Assembly (NCBI GenBank): GCA_900770605.1
Contig: CAAGKS010000002.1
Span: forward strand, 1 to 10,114
Direction: 5' to 3'
DNA: 10,114 bases
Origin: Clostridia bacterium
Lineage (GTDB): Bacteria > Bacillota > Clostridia > Oscillospirales > CAG-272
Every line of letters begins with the position of its first letter. The stretch's first letter is position 1. The position numbers and the translations under genes are program-made. Below, one piece after another: positions 1-6,720 of this stretch. The notes beneath the pieces are model-generated. The model made no database searches and was not told where the DNA came from. It saw only the letters and a program-made list of their open reading frames with translations.

Positions 1-293
1 AGCATCTCAACTTGTTTGTTGATTTGTCAGACGAGGCGAAGAACGTCGAAATAATGGTCGAGCGTGAAGAAACCAAGAAGGAAAAGGTTCTTGAGATGAC
101 CATTGAGGATCTTGACATGTCTGTACGTAGCTTCAACTGCTTGAAGCGCGCGGGCATTGACACAGTCGAGGACTTGACTAATCGTACCGAGGAAGACATG
201 ATAAAGGTCAGAAACCTCGGAAAGAAATCGCTCGAAGAAGTTATTCAGAAGCTGCATTCTCTCGGACTTGACCTCAGAAAAGAAGAGGAATAA
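1..293 (+). CDS. rpoA: RNA polymerase alpha subunit, C-terminal part (5' end outside window)
   Basis: The reading frame is open from the window edge (codons in phase from position 3) to TAA at 291-293, so this is the 3' end of a gene starting upstream. It encodes the linker and the alpha C-terminal domain, which contacts UP elements and activators at promoters. The typical alpha-CTD fold is visible: the SVRSFNCLKRAGI segment, which carries the arginine equivalent to the DNA-contacting Arg265 of E. coli, followed by the EEDMIKVRNLGKKSLEEV helix-hairpin-helix stretch. The protein ends in a short charged tail (RKEEE). It is followed after 62 bases by rplQ, the usual end of the bacterial alpha operon. 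Identification is from recognised family sequence. The N-terminal assembly domain is not in the window. Confidence 0.97.
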   Translation, partial: HLNLFVDLSDEAKNVEIMVEREETKKEKVLEMTIEDLDMSVRSFNCLKRAGIDTVEDLTNRTEEDMIKVRNLGKKSLEEVIQKLHSLGLDLRKEEE

Positions 294-340
294 GTCGCAA
301 ATAAAGAATGCGGTAAGCACAGATAAGATAAAAACTGCAA

Positions 341-778
341 AAGGAGGGAAATACAATGCCCGGAACAAGAAAACTCGGCAGACCTACAGCGCACAGAAAA
401 GCAATGATGCGCGGAATGGTTACCTTATTGCTTGAGAACGGACAGGTTGAGACAACTCTCACCAGAGCAAAGGAAGTTCGTTCCATGGCTGAAAAAATGA
501 TTACACTTGGCAAGAAGAACACTCTTGCAAGTCGCCGTGCAGCATTGGCATACATCACTAAGGAGGCAGTTGTAACGAAGGTATTCGTTGAGCTTGCACC
601 CTTGTATGCTGACCGTAACGGTGGATATACACAGATCTTCAAGCTTGGTCCTCGTAGAGGTGACGGCGCAGAGATGGCTATCGTTAAGCTCATCGACTAC
701 GTAAAGCCTACTGCTGACGACAAGAAGAAGGATAAGAAGGAAAAGAAGGTTGAAGCACCTCTCGTAGATGCTCAGTAA
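341..778 (+). CDS. rplQ: 50S ribosomal protein L17 (coding part 356-778, with its SD at 341-348)
   Basis: The ATG is at 356 and TAA at 776-778, giving 140 residues. An AAGGAGGG Shine-Dalgarno at 341-348 supports this start. The N-terminus MPGTRKLGRPTAHRKAMMRGMV and the segment TRAKEVRSMAEKMITLGKK are hallmark L17 sequence, and the YTQIFKLGPRRGDGAEMAIVKL block is the conserved C-terminal part. L17 sits near the exit tunnel of the large subunit. The family is usually about 110-130 residues. Here the conserved part ends near residue 116 and a lysine-rich then acidic tail (residues about 119-140) follows, probably disordered. The gene follows rpoA and is the last gene of the operon, with a terminator immediately after it. 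Confidence 0.98.
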   Translation, partial: KEGNTMPGTRKLGRPTAHRKAMMRGMVTLLLENGQVETTLTRAKEVRSMAEKMITLGKKNTLASRRAALAYITKEAVVTKVFVELAPLYADRNGGYTQIFKLGPRRGDGAEMAIVKLIDYVKPTADDKKKDKKEKKVEAPLVDAQ

Positions 779-792
779 TTGATTTTCCGAGA

Positions 793-828
793 AAAAACGC
801 CTTGGCGAGATATCGCCAAGGCGTTTTT
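793..828 (+). terminator. Intrinsic terminator of the rpoA-rplQ operon
   Basis: A perfect 16-bp inverted repeat lies at 793-808 and 813-828 with a four-base loop (GATA). The stem has a GC-rich core (CGCCTTGGCG) flanked by A's on the left and a five-T run on the right. The A/T flanks are part of the repeat, so it could work on both strands. It lies 14 bases after the rplQ stop and ends the alpha operon here. Confidence 0.93.
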
Positions 829-912
829 GCCGTCTGTGACGCTTTAAAGAAGGGCGGCAAAGGTCAGATGAATAACACCCATTTATATCCTCACTAATAT
901 TCGACATAGGCA

Positions 913-918
913 TATAAT
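913..918 (+). promoter_or_regulatory. Possible -10 element of the DUF3343-desulfurase operon
   Basis: A perfect TATAAT hexamer lies at 913-918, 22 bases before the DUF3343 start codon. No convincing -35 hexamer lies 16-18 bp upstream. The TCGACA at 901-906 resembles a -35 but is only 6 bp away. Transcription from here would start almost at the Shine-Dalgarno sequence. A promoter somewhere in 829-925 is expected because a strong terminator precedes it, but this assignment is weak. Confidence 0.3.
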
Positions 919-940
919 AGATATTAAAGGAGGTGTAAAT

Positions 941-1192
941 ATGACTCAAAAAAACAGATATCAAGGCTGCTCGGCAGTGCTCGGAACTCTCACGAACGCG
1001 CAAAAGGCGCAGTACGCGCTTGCCGCGGCGGCTATACCCTCAAGGGTAATAAAGGAGACCTCGCCACATGCATATCGAGGCTGTGTGTGGAGCGTTGAAT
1101 TTTCCTGCAACCAGCAGCAGAACGTAAGTCGCCTTCTCGCCTCGGCGGGGATTTCGGTAAAGGGTTGGAGTGGCGGAAATGATATACCTTGA
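941..1192 (+). CDS. DUF3343 family small protein (putative Se/S carrier-like)
   Basis: This encodes 83 residues from ATG 941 to TGA 1190-1192, with a strong AAAGGAGGT ribosome binding site at 926-934. The pattern LGTLTNAQKAQYALAAAAIPSRVIKETSP, then a Gly-Cys pair at 47-48, then LLASAGI matches the small ferredoxin-like DUF3343 proteins, described as putative selenium or sulfur carriers. In typical members the Gly-Cys lies in a GCGLAL-like motif; here it reads RGCVWSVEF, so only the Gly-Cys pair is kept. Other cysteines are C10 and C56. The stop lies inside the next gene, an EF2568-like cysteine desulfurase, so the two are probably translationally coupled. The carrier role is inferred from family and neighbour; the substrate is unknown. 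Confidence 0.75.
   Translation: MTQKNRYQGCSAVLGTLTNAQKAQYALAAAAIPSRVIKETSPHAYRGCVWSVEFSCNQQQNVSRLLASAGISVKGWSGGNDIP
1165..1170 (+). promoter_or_regulatory. Ribosome binding site that decides the desulfurase start
   Basis: TTGGAG at 1165-1170 lies 8 bases before ATG 1179. An in-frame GTG at 1170 would add three residues (MAE), but it is only preceded by a weak AAAGGG. ATG 1179 gives the family-typical N-terminus MIYLDNAAT. The site lies inside the DUF3343 coding sequence. Confidence 0.65.
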
Positions 1193-2330
1193 TAACGCCG
1201 CCACCTCGTTTCCAAAGCCGGCGTCAGTAGTGGCGGAGGTGCAGAGAAGTATGACCGAGTACGGCGGTAACGCGGGCAGAGGCGCGCATTCGCTGGCGCT
1301 CGCGGCGGCTCAGAAGGTGTTTGAATGCAGAAATGAGCTTGCAGAGCTGTTCGGGGCAGAGGATACGGATAGAGTGTTCTTCGTCCCCAATACGACCTAT
1401 GGCTTGAATACGGTCATAAAAGGTGTCTTGCGCGAGGGGGATCACGTTATTATTTCCGATATGGAGCATAACGCCGTTTATCGCCCGATACGCAAGCTTG
1501 CCTCAGAGGGCAAAATAACGTACGACGTGTTCAATACCTATGCGGCTGACCAAAGATGCAGCTCATCGCGTATAGGCGCCTCTCTGGCGGCTCTGATGCG
1601 CCCACAGACGCGTCTTGTAGTGTGCGCCCAGAACTCCAATATCTGCTCGGCGTCCTTACCCATAGCGCAGATCAGTAAGCTGTGTCATAGACACGGCGTG
1701 CTTTTGTGCGTTGACGGCGCGCAGTCGGCAGGACACGTAAATATAAACGTCGCAAGGCTGGGTATCGACGCGCTGTGCGTACCGGGGCATAAAGGCCTGT
1801 ATGGGCCGCAGGGAAGCGGCGCGGTGATACTTGGTAAGGGCGTGACGCTTGGGACGCTTATAGAGGGCGGAAACGGCGTTGAGTCGCTCTCTCCCGATAT
1901 GACGGCGCAGTCTCCCGAGCGATACGAGGCAGGAACACTCTCCGTGCCCGCTATCGCAGGTCTGTGCGAGGGAATACGCGAGCTGAAGCGGCGGGGAATA
2001 GACGCCATAGCAGAACAGGAGGCAGAGCTGTGCAGAATGCTCTGTGAGCGGCTTTCCTGCATCAGAGGCGTAACGCTCTACGCCCCGCAGCATAGAGGCA
2101 GCGTAGCGCTTTTTAACGCCCGTGGAGTGCCCTGTGAGGCGCTTGCAAGCGCGCTGGACTCTTATGGCGTGTGTGTGCGCGCAGGGCTTCATTGCGCCCC
2201 TCTTGCGCATAAAACGCTTGGCACGGATAAATGCGGAGCAGTGAGAGTCAGCTTTGGTGCGTTCAATACGCCCGAGCACGTCAGCGAGCTTTGCAGAGCT
2301 ATATCGAATTCGCTTAGGGAATTGTCCTGA
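1179..2330 (+). CDS. Cysteine desulfurase family protein (EF2568-like, class V aminotransferase fold)
   Basis: This is a PLP enzyme expected to take sulfur (or selenium) from cysteine/selenocysteine as an enzyme-bound persulfide. From ATG 1179 it has 383 residues, the usual length. Visible signatures are MIYLDNAATSFPKP at the N-terminus, H97 in MEHNAV (stacks on PLP), D179 and Q182 in VDGAQSAGH, and the Schiff-base lysine K205 in PGHKGLYGPQG. YEAGTLSVPAI follows at about 249-259, and the probable catalytic C339 lies in GLHCAPLAHK. R356 in VRVSFGAFNT would bind the substrate carboxylate. The sequence fits the family modelled as TIGR01977 better than housekeeping IscS/NifS. That family is linked in the literature with SelD-dependent selenium use in molybdenum hydroxylases, but no selD or hydroxylase gene is in the window. 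It contains 16 cysteines, unusually many. It overlaps the DUF3343 gene by 14 bases. Confidence 0.88.
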   Translation: MIYLDNAATSFPKPASVVAEVQRSMTEYGGNAGRGAHSLALAAAQKVFECRNELAELFGAEDTDRVFFVPNTTYGLNTVIKGVLREGDHVIISDMEHNAVYRPIRKLASEGKITYDVFNTYAADQRCSSSRIGASLAALMRPQTRLVVCAQNSNICSASLPIAQISKLCHRHGVLLCVDGAQSAGHVNINVARLGIDALCVPGHKGLYGPQGSGAVILGKGVTLGTLIEGGNGVESLSPDMTAQSPERYEAGTLSVPAIAGLCEGIRELKRRGIDAIAEQEAELCRMLCERLSCIRGVTLYAPQHRGSVALFNARGVPCEALASALDSYGVCVRAGLHCAPLAHKTLGTDKCGAVRVSFGAFNTPEHVSELCRAISNSLRELS

Positions 2331-2331
2331 A

Positions 2332-2384
2332 AAGCAAAAACCGCTATTACTATCAGTTAAAGATAGCAATAGCGGTTTTTGCTT
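2332..2384. terminator. Bidirectional intrinsic terminator between convergent genes
   Basis: The arms at 2332-2348 and 2368-2384 are perfect 17-bp complements, each with a GC core (CCGCTATT / AATAGCGG) and an A5/T5 block. One A/C mismatch and a further 5-bp stem (2350-2354 with 2362-2366) close a seven-base loop. The structure starts one base after the desulfurase stop and is about 40 bases after the stop of the minus-strand 880-residue gene. It can serve both. Confidence 0.88.
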
Positions 2385-2397
2385 GTATTATTTTAAC

Positions 2398-2426
2398 TTG
2401 ACCTGTCAGTAGTCGGTCAATTTTTT
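2398..2426 (+). terminator. Possible second, weaker plus-strand terminator
   Basis: TTGACC at 2398-2403 and GGTCAA at 2415-2420 form a 6-bp stem with an 11-base loop, followed by six T's (2421-2426) that overlap the stop codon of the convergent gene. It could back up the preceding terminator and limit antisense transcription into the large minus-strand gene. The stem is short, so this is tentative. Confidence 0.4.
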
Positions 2427-5067
2427 AGTTGAAGGGGAAGCCCTGGGGGATCACGAAGGTTCCGTCCTCAGCGATCTCAATGTTAAGGTTAACGAGCGCC
2501 GCTGCCGCGATAAGAAGCTTCTGCTGATCCTCGACCTCGGAAGCATCGGTGTTGGCGATGTGATCGTTCATAGCGCTTACGAGCTCGGTCTTTTCATCGT
2601 CTGTGAGGTTGATGGAAGCGTTAAGCGGGTCAACGGTAGCGTTGCCTTCCTCGTCGTAAACCGTGTCAACGATAGTCTGACTCATTACCTTGGATGTCGT
2701 TATACGGTCGATATAATCGCTTGCGGTGATACCCGTTGAGCTCTCCTCACCGAATATGCCTGTGTCAGAGCTTTCCTTAGTAGCGCTCATCGCGATATTG
2801 ATCATATCGGATACCGCCTCAGCCTCAGCCTGATACTCTTCCTCGGTAAGCGTATTGTTTTCCTTAGCGTCGCTAAGACCTGTGAATATGTCGCTTACAA
2901 GCTCAGAGGTCTTTTCAGCGCTCTCCTCGGGAACACCGTAGTTCTTCATAGTTTCGGGTGTGGAGATCTGCTGGATAGTGGTAACGGTAGCGGGAGTAAG
3001 ATCAGCGATAAGCTCCTCAACGTTCTCAACGATGTTTTCGTTATTGGTAGCAAGCTCGATGATGTCGATAGTCTTGACTACGTTTCCGAGAAGTACGCTG
3101 TAAGAATCCACGCTTGCGGAGTCGCAGATGTGGTTAGCGAGGTGAGTTACCTGAATAAGCTCGATCTTGAGAGTGTCGAGCGCTTCCTTGGATTGAAGCA
3201 TACAGATAAGCAGATTTCTGCTCGACTCCTCACCGATGGTGTGAGTGTGGTGGAAGCAGTCGAGAAGGTGACCGAGGTCAGATATGATGGTCTTGGTGGT
3301 GAGCTCCTCGGATTCGAGCCTGTTTGCAAGGGTAGCAACGGTAGCGAACGCGTCTGCAAGCTCTTTTGCCTCAGTCTTGATATCCTGGGGCTTGTCGTGG
3401 TTTATGGTGATACTGTCGGCGAGTATGAGCTGAGTCTTCTGGGCAAATACGTCATACGTGAGCTTTATTGTGCTCACGGTGACCTCGTCAGCCTCAAGTA
3501 TCTGTATTTCGTTGTCTGAAATAATGTTTGTAACTACGTCAACGGAAAGCGCGCCTGTGAGTGCCTTTTTGAGAAGCTTGCAGGATATATCCTCGCAGGA
3601 CTCCGCCTTGGCGTCAATACCGAAATCTCTCATTACCTTAGCTACGTCGGGAGCTAATTTCTCGGAGAATTCTTCGTAATCTTCAGTTGAGAGAACTCCG
3701 TCGGGAGAGGCGTTTGCCATATCGTTGTAAACCGCCTGTGCGACGGGAATGATCGCCTCAGCCATATCGTTGTAATGGGCATCCATATCCTCGTGGATAC
3801 CGAGGGAATCGCTCATAAGCTGGATACCGCATTCTGCAAACGCGGGAACTATCTTGTAAAGTCTTTCGTTTTCGTAAAGCGCCTCAAAGATCTTGGCGTT
3901 TGTTTCCTTGTTTGAAAGGATCGCAAGCGGATCTTCACCAAGGCTGGAAAGGGGAGCGTCTTCAGCAAGAACGCCTACAACGTCAAGCACTGTGGCAATA
4001 TCTGCCTTGATAGTGTCATAGGTCTGGTCGCCGAGTATTGCAAGAAGCGCGTCGGTAGCGGGATCAAAGCTCTCCTCAATGGAGGGCTTGCTTATATCGC
4101 AAAATGTCTCGCCGTTGTCCCATTTCGCATCAGCGGCAGAGAGCACTTCGGGAAGGATCGCGGGGATTATAGAGGATCTGTTGAGAGCGTCAGCCGTAGC
4201 GTCAAGCGCATCCTTAACTGCCTTGCCGTCGTATTCCTCGCCCTGCTTTGTAAGCTCGAGCACCGCGTTCGATGTAGCGGTAACGAAGCGAAGCTCGTTT
4301 TTGAGCGTCGTGCGATGTCCGTCGATCTCATAGGTGGTTAAGCCGTTGTATATAAGCTCACCGCCCATCAGCTTCATAGCAACAGAGCCCGCGTTTACAG
4401 CGGACGCGTCCGCTATCTCAGACGCCATCTCGGCGTACTCACCCTCTATGTTTTTGATCATAGGAGAAGCAACCTCTCCAACCATAGAAAGACCGCATAT
4501 CGAGGGGATACATATTATATAGAATATAAGGAAGCCGGAAAGCGCGCCAACGAGTGACGACGTAGGTGTGATCTTTTTGTTTCGGAGAGCGTCCTTCTTG
4601 ATCTGATCGCGCTCTTCCTTGGTGAGATTGTCCTGCTCCTCGGGCTTTTTGTCCTCTTCTTCAATAATGCGCGACTTGCTCATATCAATGATAAGTCTCG
4701 CAAGAGGCTTGTTTGCAATAGAGAGAAGGGGCTTGAATATAGCGAAGAGTATCAGGAAGAAGATAGGCGCTATTATCATGGAAGCGATAGCCTGTATCGA
4801 ATCGGAAACGGCTTCCGTTGCGATAATTGCGCTGATATCCGCGTACTGATCGGCAGGCAGGATATCGTTTATAGGGGGGAGCAGCATCGCGGATGTGTTC
4901 CACGCCACCACCGCAGCAACTATCGCACTTATGATAGCGGCGATCACTGTGGTCACTACCTTCATAAGATTGAGCTGCCATTTTTTGCGCATACCCGACA
5001 AAAAGCCGAATAAAGCGGCAAGCAGGGCAACGATCAGAAAGACACTTGAAAAAATCAACTTAAACAT
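2425..5067 (-). CDS. Large membrane-anchored protein, CvpA-like N-terminus with ~680-residue acidic region
   Basis: This encodes 880 residues, ATG at 5067-5065, stop at 2427-2425, with an AAGGAGT ribosome binding site at 5080-5074. I do not recognise the whole protein. Hydrophobic segments are at about 5-24, 37-56, 93-112 and 171-195. The order resembles CvpA (colicin V production) proteins: GFLSGMRKKW after segment 1, FKPLLSIANKPLARLI after segment 3, and a glycine/serine-rich fourth segment SSLVGALSGFLIFY. A charged insert (EEEDKKPEEQDN...RNKK, about 136-165) separates segments 3 and 4. By the positive-inside rule both basic loops are cytoplasmic and residues from about 200 to the end lie outside. 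That part is strongly acidic, mostly predicted helical, with few cysteines, no LPXTG signal and no recognised enzyme motif. It is monocistronic with its own promoter. Function unknown; a structural or signalling role at the envelope is a guess. Confidence 0.88.
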   Translation of the reverse strand: MFKLIFSSVFLIVALLAALFGFLSGMRKKWQLNLMKVVTTVIAAIISAIVAAVVAWNTSAMLLPPINDILPADQYADISAIIATEAVSDSIQAIASMIIAPIFFLILFAIFKPLLSIANKPLARLIIDMSKSRIIEEEDKKPEEQDNLTKEERDQIKKDALRNKKITPTSSLVGALSGFLIFYIICIPSICGLSMVGEVASPMIKNIEGEYAEMASEIADASAVNAGSVAMKLMGGELIYNGLTTYEIDGHRTTLKNELRFVTATSNAVLELTKQGEEYDGKAVKDALDATADALNRSSIIPAILPEVLSAADAKWDNGETFCDISKPSIEESFDPATDALLAILGDQTYDTIKADIATVLDVVGVLAEDAPLSSLGEDPLAILSNKETNAKIFEALYENERLYKIVPAFAECGIQLMSDSLGIHEDMDAHYNDMAEAIIPVAQAVYNDMANASPDGVLSTEDYEEFSEKLAPDVAKVMRDFGIDAKAESCEDISCKLLKKALTGALSVDVVTNIISDNEIQILEADEVTVSTIKLTYDVFAQKTQLILADSITINHDKPQDIKTEAKELADAFATVATLANRLESEELTTKTIISDLGHLLDCFHHTHTIGEESSRNLLICMLQSKEALDTLKIELIQVTHLANHICDSASVDSYSVLLGNVVKTIDIIELATNNENIVENVEELIADLTPATVTTIQQISTPETMKNYGVPEESAEKTSELVSDIFTGLSDAKENNTLTEEEYQAEAEAVSDMINIAMSATKESSDTGIFGEESSTGITASDYIDRITTSKVMSQTIVDTVYDEEGNATVDPLNASINLTDDEKTELVSAMNDHIANTDASEVEDQQKLLIAAAALVNLNIEIAEDGTFVIPQGFPFN

Positions 5068-5143
5068 AAAGTCACTCCTTTGTTGGTTGTAGTTGGTATA
5101 AATAACACGCTATTCCAAGACTGTATATATATGTTATACAAAT

Positions 5144-5172
5144 ATTATATATCTTATACCGAAAAAAGTCAA
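5144..5172 (-). promoter_or_regulatory. Sigma-A promoter of the 880-residue membrane protein gene
   Basis: Reading the minus strand, the -35 TTGACT (5172-5167) and the -10 TATAAT (5149-5144) are separated by exactly 17 bp. The expected start is near 5137, giving a leader of about 70 bases. TTATAC (plus strand) occurs at 5134-5139 and 5154-5159, flanking the -10 at 20-bp spacing. Confidence 0.82.
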
Positions 5173-5183
5173 TAGTTTTGAGC

Positions 5184-5753
5184 TTACTTGTCCTCGGGGC
5201 GAATGATGGCGCAGTAGCCTATCGTCCTGTATAGGCCCTTGACGAGCATAGAGTCCGCGTGATAGCCCTCGAACGTCATTCCGAGCTTTTTCATAACTCG
5301 GAGCGAGGCGTCGTTTCCTTTCATAAACTTTGCCTCGATCCTGTGAAGTCTCAAAACCTCAAATCCAAAGTCCACTATCCTCTTTGCCGCCTCGGTGCCA
5401 AGTCCCATTCCGTGATACTCGGGATTCAGTACGTATCCTATCTCGCCAAGACTGTTCTGCGCGTCAAGTCTGGTAAATCCCGCCGTGCCTATCATCTTGC
5501 CCGTATCCGCAAGGGTAACGGCCCAGTCGTAGAATTCTGCCGCCTTGTAGCGCTTTTCTATGTATGCAAGATAGTCCTTGGTCTGAAATATTGAATCGTG
5601 AGGAGACCATAAAAGAAACCTTGTGACGTCGTCACGGCTGGCGTATTCGTACATGTCGTCAGCGTCCGTGACGCGCATAGGCCTGAGTATCAGCCTTTCG
5701 GTGCGCAGCACAGGCATTTTACGAAACGTCTTGTAAATTATATCCTTTTTCAT
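5184..5753 (-). CDS. GNAT family N-acetyltransferase (RimJ/RimL-like)
   Basis: This encodes 189 residues, ATG at 5753-5751, stop TAA at 5186-5184. A GGAG at 5764-5761 lies seven bases before the start. The order of motifs is that of the RimJ-type GNAT acetyltransferases: LRTERLILRPMRVTDADDMYEY at about 16-37, the acetyl-CoA binding motif A in GYVLNPEYHGMGLGTEAAK (106-124, with the H/Q-x-x-G-x-G/A loop as HGMGLG), the RLHRIEAKFMKGNDASLRVMKKLGM block (135-159), and a FEGYHADSM end. Such enzymes move acetyl from acetyl-CoA to amines of proteins, aminoglycosides or small molecules; the substrate cannot be told from sequence. No hairpin terminator is seen after it, so its transcripts may run into the downstream large gene. 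Confidence 0.92.
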   Translation of the reverse strand: MKKDIIYKTFRKMPVLRTERLILRPMRVTDADDMYEYASRDDVTRFLLWSPHDSIFQTKDYLAYIEKRYKAAEFYDWAVTLADTGKMIGTAGFTRLDAQNSLGEIGYVLNPEYHGMGLGTEAAKRIVDFGFEVLRLHRIEAKFMKGNDASLRVMKKLGMTFEGYHADSMLVKGLYRTIGYCAIIRPEDK

Positions 5754-5783
5754 AATGCCGCTCCATATAATTTCTGTACTTCA

Positions 5784-5812
5784 ATTATATACCAAAACAG
5801 CCGCGTTTTCAA
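5784..5812 (-). promoter_or_regulatory. Sigma-A promoter of the GNAT gene
   Basis: On the minus strand, TTGAAA (5812-5807) and TATAAT (5789-5784) are 17 bp apart. The expected start is near 5777, about 24 bases before the ATG. Immediately upstream (5813-5870) the sequence is a long run of A/T tracts that could serve as an UP element. Confidence 0.8.
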
Positions 5813-5882
5813 TAGGAAAGATAAAAAGAATAAAAATGAGAAAAAATAAGAAAATAGATGCAGGATTTTTTGAATTGTCCCT

Positions 5883-5911
5883 TTGACAAACGGCTTTTTG
5901 TGTGATATAAT
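5883..5911 (+). promoter_or_regulatory. Consensus extended -10 promoter of the racemase-murE-like operon
   Basis: TTGACA at 5883-5888 and TATAAT at 5906-5911 are exact consensus hexamers with a 17-bp spacer. TG at 5903-5904 adds an extended -10. The start is expected near 5918, giving about 42 bases of leader. It is divergent from the GNAT promoter, and both share the A/T-rich 5813-5882 interval. Confidence 0.93.
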
Positions 5912-5959
5912 TATTGTGTATAGGTCTGCGGACGGAAAAAAGAGGGAGAGGTGCTTGAT

Positions 5960-6706
5960 ATGAACAAAAATGAATATTCAAGGACCTTGGGCGTCCTCGG
6001 CGGTCTCGGACCGATGTCAAGCGTGTATTTTTGCGAGCTTATGACACAGCATACGCTGGCTCAGCGCGATCAGGACCACGTAAACTTTATACTGTCCTCA
6101 CGCGCCGATACGCCTGACAGAACGGCGTTTATCACGGGCAGATCCGAGGATAACCCCGTTTACGTGATGTGCAGTGAGGTGCAAAGGCTTATCGCGGCGG
6201 GGGCGCAGATAATCGCAATACCCTGCAATACGGCGCATTATTTCTACGATGCGATCAGCGAGATGGCTACCGTTCCCGTCATAAATATAATCAAGCAGAC
6301 CGCGCTTTTCTGTAAGCGTAACGGCGTTGGCAGAGTAGGCATTCTGGCGACTGAGGGCACGGTCAGGTCGGGCGCGTATTCCGATATCTTTGATCTGGCG
6401 GGGATCGAATCGGTAGTGCCTTGCGAGAGCGATCAGGAGATCATATCGCATATCATATACGAGCAGATAAAAAAAGGACAAGCTCCGAGCACGGAGGAAT
6501 TTATGCGAGTGGCAAATGCGCTTTTGGAGCGCGGCTGCGAGCGTATAATCCTCGGTTGCACAGAGCTGTCGCTTTTGAAAAAGCAGGCGGAGCTTGATAC
6601 GGGCGTTTTTGTGGATTCGCTCGAGGTGCTCGCATATTCCGCTATAAAGCTTTGTGGGAAAACGCCCACGGGCTTTGACGAGCAGCTTATGAATTTCAGA
6701 GTTTAA
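5960..6706 (+). CDS. Aspartate/glutamate racemase family protein
   Basis: From ATG 5960 this has 248 residues, with AGAGG at 5947-5951 as binding site; an in-frame GTG at 5951 is less likely because its spacing to a purine-rich site is too short. The family removes and re-adds the alpha proton of an amino acid with two cysteines, without PLP. Both are present: C89 in IPCNTAHYFYD and C200 in LGCTELSLL. The N-terminal GVLGGLGPMSSVYF block also matches the aspartate racemase group, rather than MurI. Substrate preference (Asp, Glu or another amino acid) cannot be fixed from sequence. The stop overlaps the ribosome binding site of the MurE-like gene 14 bases later, so the two are in one operon and probably made together. 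This suggests the product feeds cell wall synthesis. Confidence 0.9.
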   Translation: MNKNEYSRTLGVLGGLGPMSSVYFCELMTQHTLAQRDQDHVNFILSSRADTPDRTAFITGRSEDNPVYVMCSEVQRLIAAGAQIIAIPCNTAHYFYDAISEMATVPVINIIKQTALFCKRNGVGRVGILATEGTVRSGAYSDIFDLAGIESVVPCESDQEIISHIIYEQIKKGQAPSTEEFMRVANALLERGCERIILGCTELSLLKKQAELDTGVFVDSLEVLAYSAIKLCGKTPTGFDEQLMNFRV

Positions 6707-6720
6707 AGGAGGGAAGTACA

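Noticed and set aside
901..918. TCGACA/TATAAT as a full promoter of the DUF3343 operon
   Set aside because: The spacer is only 6 bp, far too short for sigma-A.
1656..2369. Minus-strand 237-residue open frame over the desulfurase
   Set aside because: It is fully antisense to a well-supported enzyme gene, has no family motif and low-complexity composition, and runs into the terminator.
3130..3519. Plus-strand 129-residue open frame inside the large minus-strand gene
   Set aside because: No ribosome binding site, no recognised motif, and it mirrors the 880-residue frame; several similar plus-strand frames lie at 3458-4849 and are treated the same.
5951..5959. GTG start of the racemase three codons upstream
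   Set aside because: Spacing to the purine-rich site is too short; ATG 5960 with AGAGG at 5947-5951 fits better.
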